Positions 5,936 through 10,157 of a stretch of DNA of 10,157 nt are shown here, piece by piece. The DNA lies in NCBI GenBank assembly GCA_964450755.1, contig CAYVDJ010000077.1:1-10157 (forward strand), written 5' to 3'. The position numbers were made by a program, and so were the translations under genes. The notes under the pieces were generated by a model, which was not told the origin of the DNA, did no database searches, and was given only the letters and a program-made list of their open reading frames with translations. The first letter of the stretch is position 1. Each line of letters begins with the position of its first letter. The DNA comes from JAADDG01 sp964450755. Its GTDB lineage: Bacteria > Campylobacterota > Campylobacteria > Campylobacterales > JAADDG01.

Positions 5936-7754
5936 AAAAAATTTTTTCAAAGATCTGCAAACTCTTTATGACAAAATAGAGGAAAATGAAGCTTATCTAA
6001 ACGGATATTACAGGCTTTTGACAAAAGGGCATAAAGAGGCTGATGAGGTCGTAAGTGCTTTTTTGGAAGAGTTGAAACTGCCAAAAAACAGTGAGACGAT
6101 CATGGCGGCACTTACTAGAATCGTAAATCTCAAAGAGGACGCACTTGAGCAGATTTTACAAAAAGAGAAGCTGGGTGAAGAGGAGATCATCGATAAAAAA
6201 GAGGCGGCATATCTTTTTGTCAGCCGTTTTCATCTAAAAAGACATCATGAGTTTATAAAATGGATAGAACAAAACGCTCTTTTGACACCCTTTTACCGCA
6301 AAATCATCAAAGGAGTCCACAAAGTCGGAGAGGCTGTGAGCGGTTGGCAGAGTTCATGGACTTCTCATGTTATTCACGGCATAAACAGGGAACTTTTCAG
6401 ACTTTTTAACGGCGATGAGGAAAAAATCCATGAGATGCTTTTTGAAAAAAATCTTTTGGATTTAGGACACAATAAAAAAACAGGAGACAGATGTTACAGC
6501 GTTTTACATAAAAACGAAAAAGGGGAGTATGAGAGTGTTCCTTATGCAAAAGCATTTGAAAGCGAAGTAAAAGAGACGGTTGAAGCACTCAAAGATTTCC
6601 TTCTCTCTTTGGAAAGTGAAGAAGATGAGATATTTGGCAAAAAAAGAGAGTGGATAGAGTATCTAAATGCTATAAAAGAGGCTTTTTTACACGACAAAAA
6701 AGATGAGCTTATATCCTATTGGGCAAATGTTGACAGAAAATGGATGGCTATCGATACCCCGCTTCAGATAGGACATCCGCTGGAATATTATGAAGATCAC
6801 TACAAAAAAGCGGTGGCACTTGAATGGGATCTTAGAATCATAAATCCAAAACTGCAAAAGAGTGTAAAAGTAAGAGAAGATATAAAAAGTTTTGCAAAAG
6901 AGTGGATCAAAAATTTTTCAGAAGATGACAAAAAAATTTTAGACAAAAATATCAGACAGATAGACTCCACCCAACTCTATATCGGTCGTCCCATGCTCTA
7001 TTACGGCGCAGAATTTAACGGTCTCTTTTCCGCACAGGTCGTTCCAAATGATGAAGAGGTTTCCGCCAAACTCGGCAAAAAGATTTTTGCCTATGCCGAC
7101 TTTGTCAGAGAATCCAAAATGGCAAAACCTGTTATGAGACTTTCGGTAGAGATAATGGGGGAGGAGTTTGTCAAAAAACAGAGAGATATCCTGAAAAACA
7201 GACCAAAACTCTGGTACAAAATCTATGAAATCTCCACGATAGGACATGAGTTTGGGCATATTTTATGGATAGACAGTGATACCGAAACGAGGATGAACAC
7301 AACCGGGCAGTTTAAAAACATAGAGGAGTTCAAAGCCACAACCGGCGGACTGGAAGCCTTTTTTCATAATGAAAAAGAGGAGTTAAAAGAGCATATCATA
7401 GATGATTTGATCGCCCGTGGAGTATCTTTGATGGGCTGGAGAGAGGTCGGTGAGGTTCTGCCCTACTACTGTGAAGGTCTTATTCATCTGGATCTGCTTT
7501 TTGGCAGCGGCATTATCTCTTTTGATAAAAAGATAGAGATAGATTATTCAAAATATAATATTTTAAAGGAGTTATATAAAGAATCGTATAAAAATCTTAC
7601 AAAAACATATCTTCAAAAAAGAGATGCTTTCAGTTTTTTAAAAGAGTATGTCATAAAAGAAAAGGATATCTATCTTCCTGTTAAAAAAGAGATAAAAGAG
7701 TTTGTAGAGTTTTACTACAAAAGATACAGGGAGATAGGACAGCAAATAGTTTGA
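5928..7754 (+). CDS. ciaB: CiaB family protein with zinc metallopeptidase motif
   Basis: This 608-residue protein is a homologue of CiaB (Campylobacter invasion antigen B, about 610 residues), annotated across Campylobacterota including environmental species. The assignment rests on length and two diagnostic segments, WANVDRKW (265-272) and LYIGRPML (350-357). They correspond to the translated sites of the common Arcobacter ciaB PCR primers as I remember them, and they are 279 bases apart here, close to that amplicon's size. No signal peptide or membrane segment is seen. At 440-444 is HEFGH, the HExxH zinc motif, in STIGHEFGHILW, and a glutamate pair (E466/E467, in NIEEFKATTGG) 22-23 residues later could give the third ligand, as in gluzincins and in the DPP III family (HELLGH then EECRA). 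A peptidase role is therefore plausible but unproven; in C. jejuni CiaB was described as a secreted factor promoting host-cell entry. The ATG overlaps the MNT gene stop by eight bases, with a weak GAAGAAG upstream. Confidence 0.9.
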   Translation: MPKKNFFKDLQTLYDKIEENEAYLNGYYRLLTKGHKEADEVVSAFLEELKLPKNSETIMAALTRIVNLKEDALEQILQKEKLGEEEIIDKKEAAYLFVSRFHLKRHHEFIKWIEQNALLTPFYRKIIKGVHKVGEAVSGWQSSWTSHVIHGINRELFRLFNGDEEKIHEMLFEKNLLDLGHNKKTGDRCYSVLHKNEKGEYESVPYAKAFESEVKETVEALKDFLLSLESEEDEIFGKKREWIEYLNAIKEAFLHDKKDELISYWANVDRKWMAIDTPLQIGHPLEYYEDHYKKAVALEWDLRIINPKLQKSVKVREDIKSFAKEWIKNFSEDDKKILDKNIRQIDSTQLYIGRPMLYYGAEFNGLFSAQVVPNDEEVSAKLGKKIFAYADFVRESKMAKPVMRLSVEIMGEEFVKKQRDILKNRPKLWYKIYEISTIGHEFGHILWIDSDTETRMNTTGQFKNIEEFKATTGGLEAFFHNEKEELKEHIIDDLIARGVSLMGWREVGEVLPYYCEGLIHLDLLFGSGIISFDKKIEIDYSKYNILKELYKESYKNLTKTYLQKRDAFSFLKEYVIKEKDIYLPVKKEIKEFVEFYYKRYREIGQQIV

Positions 7755-7805
7755 CTTTTTTCCTTCTGCTTGACTTTTAAAGTGATAAGGTTAAGTAAAA
7801 TAAAT

Positions 7806-7836
7806 GTTCTATTAAGGTATTATAATATAATAGAAC
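7806..7836 (+). promoter_or_regulatory. Promoter framed by a perfect inverted repeat (putative operator)
   Basis: In the 100-base gap between ciaB and the next gene, GTTCTATTA (7806-7814) and TAATAGAAC (7828-7836) form a perfect 9-bp inverted repeat with 13 bases between arms. The -10 box TATAAT (7821-7826) sits between the arms, and the right arm would cover the transcription start near 7833. The arms are 22 bases apart start to start, two helical turns, as expected for a dimeric regulator on one DNA face. No good -35 is present. A very strong ribosome binding site AAGGAGG (7843-7849) precedes the ATG at 7855. Two copies of TTGACTTTT (7751-7759, 7770-7778) lie upstream. The regulator is unknown. 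Confidence 0.6.
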
Positions 7837-7854
7837 TTTTAAAAGGAGGAGATA

Positions 7855-8712
7855 ATGAAAAAGTTTTTAGTCGCGATTTTGATCGGAGTCAGTTTGCTTT
7901 TTGGTGTGGAAGGAGTAGATGACAATAAAACCGCTGTTGATGAAAATCAAACCGTATCACCACAGCCCGTTATTGTCAAACATACGATAACTTATCTGAA
8001 TATGGATGAACAGTACAAAACATTTATCAAAATATTTAACAAAAGTGAGTGTGAAATCGTACCGAAAGTAATAGTTTACGGAGACAACTCAGAACACAAT
8101 GACAAATACTCCATGTTTCCTATATCAACATCTATCAAACCTATGCATTCCAAAATAATTTTTGCAAAAGATATTCGATCTATTGCAGAAAATATAGGTA
8201 TCTATCTTCCAGACTCGTTTGGAATGGAAGTTATATACACATGCAAGGGAGGCAAAGCTTTTCAAAGAGAGAAGGCGTTTCCTATCGTACTTCAAAAATC
8301 ACCCGAAGGTCAGAGGGTAATTCCGGTAGATAGAAATTTTGACGAGGTAAATCCTGTCGGAAAAGGCATCATCGTAATACCTCATCTATTTCATGAAGAT
8401 GAACAAAGTACCATAGGCGGTTTTACTGCATTTTTGAAATTTTTAAATACCTCCGATGAAGATGTGATCATCACCATCAAAGCCTATCCCGATTCAACAG
8501 GAAAAGAGCATGTAACACACTGGCTTATCGACAAGAAAAAAGCCACCCCTATAATGAGCAAAGATCTCTATGAAGCATTGAATATCCCTTTTGATACCTC
8601 TATCGCTCTTGTTATAGAGGTTCCAAAACATATAGAAAAAATATATCCCATAGCAATACAAAAAACTTACGACGGACCGCGTGTCCTGACGATATACAAA
8701 GCAAAAGAGTAA
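7855..8712 (+). CDS. Exported protein with two copies of one domain, function unknown
   Basis: I do not recognise this 285-residue protein. Residues 1 to about 20 (MKKFLVAILIGVSLLFGVEG) are a signal peptide, followed by a polar linker, so it is probably periplasmic or surface-exposed. The mature part is an internal duplication. Copy one (about 45-158) has YKTFIKIFNKSECEIVPKV, then FAKDIRSIAENIGI, then FPIVLQKSPEGQRVIPV. Copy two (about 188-282) has FTAFLKFLNTSDEDVIITI, then MSKDLYEALNIPF, then YPIAIQKTYDGPRVLTI. The alternating hydrophobic pattern suggests beta sandwiches. Two cysteines, C66 and C130, occur only in copy one and could form a disulfide. It is the first gene of a unit with surE (eight-base gap) and tcdA and has a strong ribosome binding site. 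An extracytoplasmic structural or binding role is a guess. Confidence 0.8.
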   Translation: MKKFLVAILIGVSLLFGVEGVDDNKTAVDENQTVSPQPVIVKHTITYLNMDEQYKTFIKIFNKSECEIVPKVIVYGDNSEHNDKYSMFPISTSIKPMHSKIIFAKDIRSIAENIGIYLPDSFGMEVIYTCKGGKAFQREKAFPIVLQKSPEGQRVIPVDRNFDEVNPVGKGIIVIPHLFHEDEQSTIGGFTAFLKFLNTSDEDVIITIKAYPDSTGKEHVTHWLIDKKKATPIMSKDLYEALNIPFDTSIALVIEVPKHIEKIYPIAIQKTYDGPRVLTIYKAKE

Positions 8713-8720
8713 AGGAAAAG

Positions 8721-9503
8721 ATGAAAGAGATACTTATAACAAATGATGACGGTTTCGAGAGTGAGGGACTTAGAGCCTTAAAAGAGGCTCTGACTCCTCT
8801 TGGCAGAGTTACGATCGTAGCTCCTACACTGAACAAATCAGCCTGTGGTCACAGTCTGACTCTTTCAAGACCTCTTAGATTTATAGAGATAGAGGATGAC
8901 TTTTTTAAACTGGATGACGGAACACCTAGTGATTGTATCTATCTCGCCCTCCATGCGCTTTATGATGAGAACAGAAAACCAGACCTTATAGTAAGCGGCA
9001 TCAACAAAGGCTCAAATATGGGAGAGGACATCACTTACAGCGGAACGGCGGCAGGTGCCATGGAAGCTGTTATCCACAAAGTACCTTCCTTTTCCATCTC
9101 TCAGGTTTGTAAAAACAAATGTCAAAATATAGACGAGCTTGGTTTTGAACTTGCCAAAAAAACAGCTTACGATATAGCCAAAAGAATTTTGGAAGAGAGA
9201 TTTCCTTTGGGAGATAGAAAGTTTTTGAACATAAACATACCTCCTCTCTCCTTAAAAGAGTGCAAAGGATATAAAATCACAAGAACCGGATACAGAGTCT
9301 ATGGAAATGATGCCCACTTACACAGAAATCCGAGAGGAGAAGAGTACTATTGGCTTGGGCTTCATCCTCTTGAGTGGATTCCGCAAAAAGAGAGAATATG
9401 TGATCTTGAAGCAGTACATCAAGGATATATCTCTGTAACTCCGATACATCTTGATCTAACCTCTCATCAGGATATAGAAAATCTGCAAGAGTGGCTTAGA
9501 TGA
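8721..9503 (+). CDS. surE: 5'/3'-nucleotidase SurE
   Basis: This 260-residue cytoplasmic phosphatase removes phosphate from nucleoside 5'- and 3'-monophosphates, and in some bacteria from short polyphosphate, and is linked to stationary-phase survival. The N-terminal ILITNDDGFESEGL gives the metal-binding D9 and D10; S40 is in LNKSACGHSLT, and N95 in the VSGINKGSNMGEDITYSGTAAGAMEA region. These are the four metal ligands of the family and all are present. The length fits. The ATG follows the stop of the exported-protein gene by eight bases, with AAAGGA as ribosome binding site, and its TGA overlaps the ATG of tcdA, so all three genes are probably cotranscribed. It is not next to pcm or nlpD, its partners in gamma-proteobacteria. 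Confidence 0.96.
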   Translation: MKEILITNDDGFESEGLRALKEALTPLGRVTIVAPTLNKSACGHSLTLSRPLRFIEIEDDFFKLDDGTPSDCIYLALHALYDENRKPDLIVSGINKGSNMGEDITYSGTAAGAMEAVIHKVPSFSISQVCKNKCQNIDELGFELAKKTAYDIAKRILEERFPLGDRKFLNINIPPLSLKECKGYKITRTGYRVYGNDAHLHRNPRGEEYYWLGLHPLEWIPQKERICDLEAVHQGYISVTPIHLDLTSHQDIENLQEWLR

Positions 9504-10144
9504 GATATTCAAGATGCAGAATGCTTTTTGGGGAGGATTTTGAGAAGATCCAAAAAGCAAAAGTGCTTCTTCTGGGAGTCGGAGGAGTCGGAGGTTTCTG
9601 TCTGGACTGCCTTTATCGAAGCGGAATAGAAGATATAACGATAGTGGATTTTGACACTTTTGACATCACAAACCAAAACAGACAGATAGGAAGTGAAAAT
9701 ATCGGTGCCAAAAAGGTAGAACATCTAAAAAAACTCTACAAAGGTATAAAAGCTCTCGATGTCAAAGTAACAAAAGAGTGGTGTGAAAAGTTTGATTTTT
9801 CTGTTTATGATATCGTTATAGATGCGATAGATGATATAGAGGCAAAAACAGCACTGGCATTTAAAGTTCATGACAAACTTGTAAGCTCTTTGGGAAGCGC
9901 CAAAAAGATAGATCCTACAAAGATAGAAAGTGAATCCATCTGGAAAACAAAAGTCGATCCTCTCGCCAAAAAATTCAGATACGAACTGAAAAAGCAGGGA
10001 TTTACAAAGGACTTTACAGCCGTTTACTCTACAGAAGAGTCAAAATGCAAAGAACTCGGAAGTTTCGTAGCAGTTACCGGAACATTCGGACTGACCCTCT
10101 GCTTCGTTGCGATAGAAAAACTTACAACCAAACTTTGTTCTTGA
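9500..10144 (+). CDS. tcdA: tRNA threonylcarbamoyladenosine dehydratase TcdA (ThiF/E1-like)
   Basis: This 214-residue protein is an E1-like adenylating enzyme of the ThiF/MoeB fold. TcdA uses ATP to dehydrate t6A at position 37 of ANN-decoding tRNAs, forming cyclic t6A. The nucleotide-binding glycines GVGGVGG are at 26-32, followed by the acidic strand and the family signature DFDTFDITNQNRQ (50-62), IDAIDD (107-112), DPLAKKFRYEL (153-163), VYSTEE (175-180) and GSFVAVTGTFGL (187-198). The DPLAxKxR, VxSTE and GxxxxVTxTFG blocks separate TcdA from ThiF and MoeB. It is shorter than the E. coli protein (about 268 residues) because the segment after VYSTE is reduced; the short form seems usual in Campylobacterota. 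Its ATG overlaps the surE stop as ATGA, so translation is probably coupled. The 13 bases after the stop show no terminator. Confidence 0.88.
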   Translation: MRYSRCRMLFGEDFEKIQKAKVLLLGVGGVGGFCLDCLYRSGIEDITIVDFDTFDITNQNRQIGSENIGAKKVEHLKKLYKGIKALDVKVTKEWCEKFDFSVYDIVIDAIDDIEAKTALAFKVHDKLVSSLGSAKKIDPTKIESESIWKTKVDPLAKKFRYELKKQGFTKDFTAVYSTEESKCKELGSFVAVTGTFGLTLCFVAIEKLTTKLCS

Positions 10145-10157
10145 TATAAAAAATTAT

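Noticed and set aside
7806..7836. NikR-, Fur- or CIRCE-type operator
   Set aside because: Arm sequence and spacing do not match the consensus of these sites as I know them (for example NikR with an 11-base spacer, CIRCE with TTAGCACTC arms).

Overview
The window looks like chromosomal DNA of a Campylobacterota bacterium (the former Epsilonproteobacteria). The DNA is AT-rich, arginine is mostly AGA, and genes are tightly packed with short or overlapping junctions. The strongest marker is a full-length CiaB homologue. The block glutamyl-tRNA synthetase / malic enzyme / divergent SurA-like periplasmic chaperone matches, from memory, the Campylobacter jejuni order Cj1288c-Cj1287c-Cj1289. No genus can be named; a free-living or vent lineage is possible but not shown.

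Left part (1-1970): the end of a CRISPR array (one partial and two complete repeats, two complete spacers), an AT-rich leader-like region of about 270 bp, and then cas2 and cas1 read leftward. There is no effector, cas4 or cas6 on this side, so any interference module must lie left of the window or elsewhere in the genome. One GC-rich spacer translates without stops into a zinc-binding segment typical of dCMP deaminases, a frequent phage gene. The leader carries a recurring AAAACAG(A/G)GA motif whose core also spans the array/leader junction.

Middle part (1971-4749): malic enzyme and glutamyl-tRNA synthetase form a leftward two-gene unit (gltX first). A short divergent promoter region separates them from the rightward genes.

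Right part (4750-10144): all genes are rightward. First come a SurA-like periplasmic chaperone, a small MNT-type nucleotidyltransferase with no visible HEPN partner, and ciaB, which overlaps the MNT gene. CiaB carries an HEFGH motif and a downstream glutamate pair, as expected of a zinc metallopeptidase. After a 100-bp gap containing a promoter framed by a perfect 9-bp inverted repeat, a second unit follows: an unrecognised exported protein built of two copies of one domain, surE, and tcdA, the last two overlapping by four bases.

Most of the window is housekeeping. The features most worth a second look are the CRISPR edge (spacer content, leader motifs, missing effector), the peptidase-like signature of CiaB, the duplicated exported protein with its putative operator, and the partnerless MNT gene.
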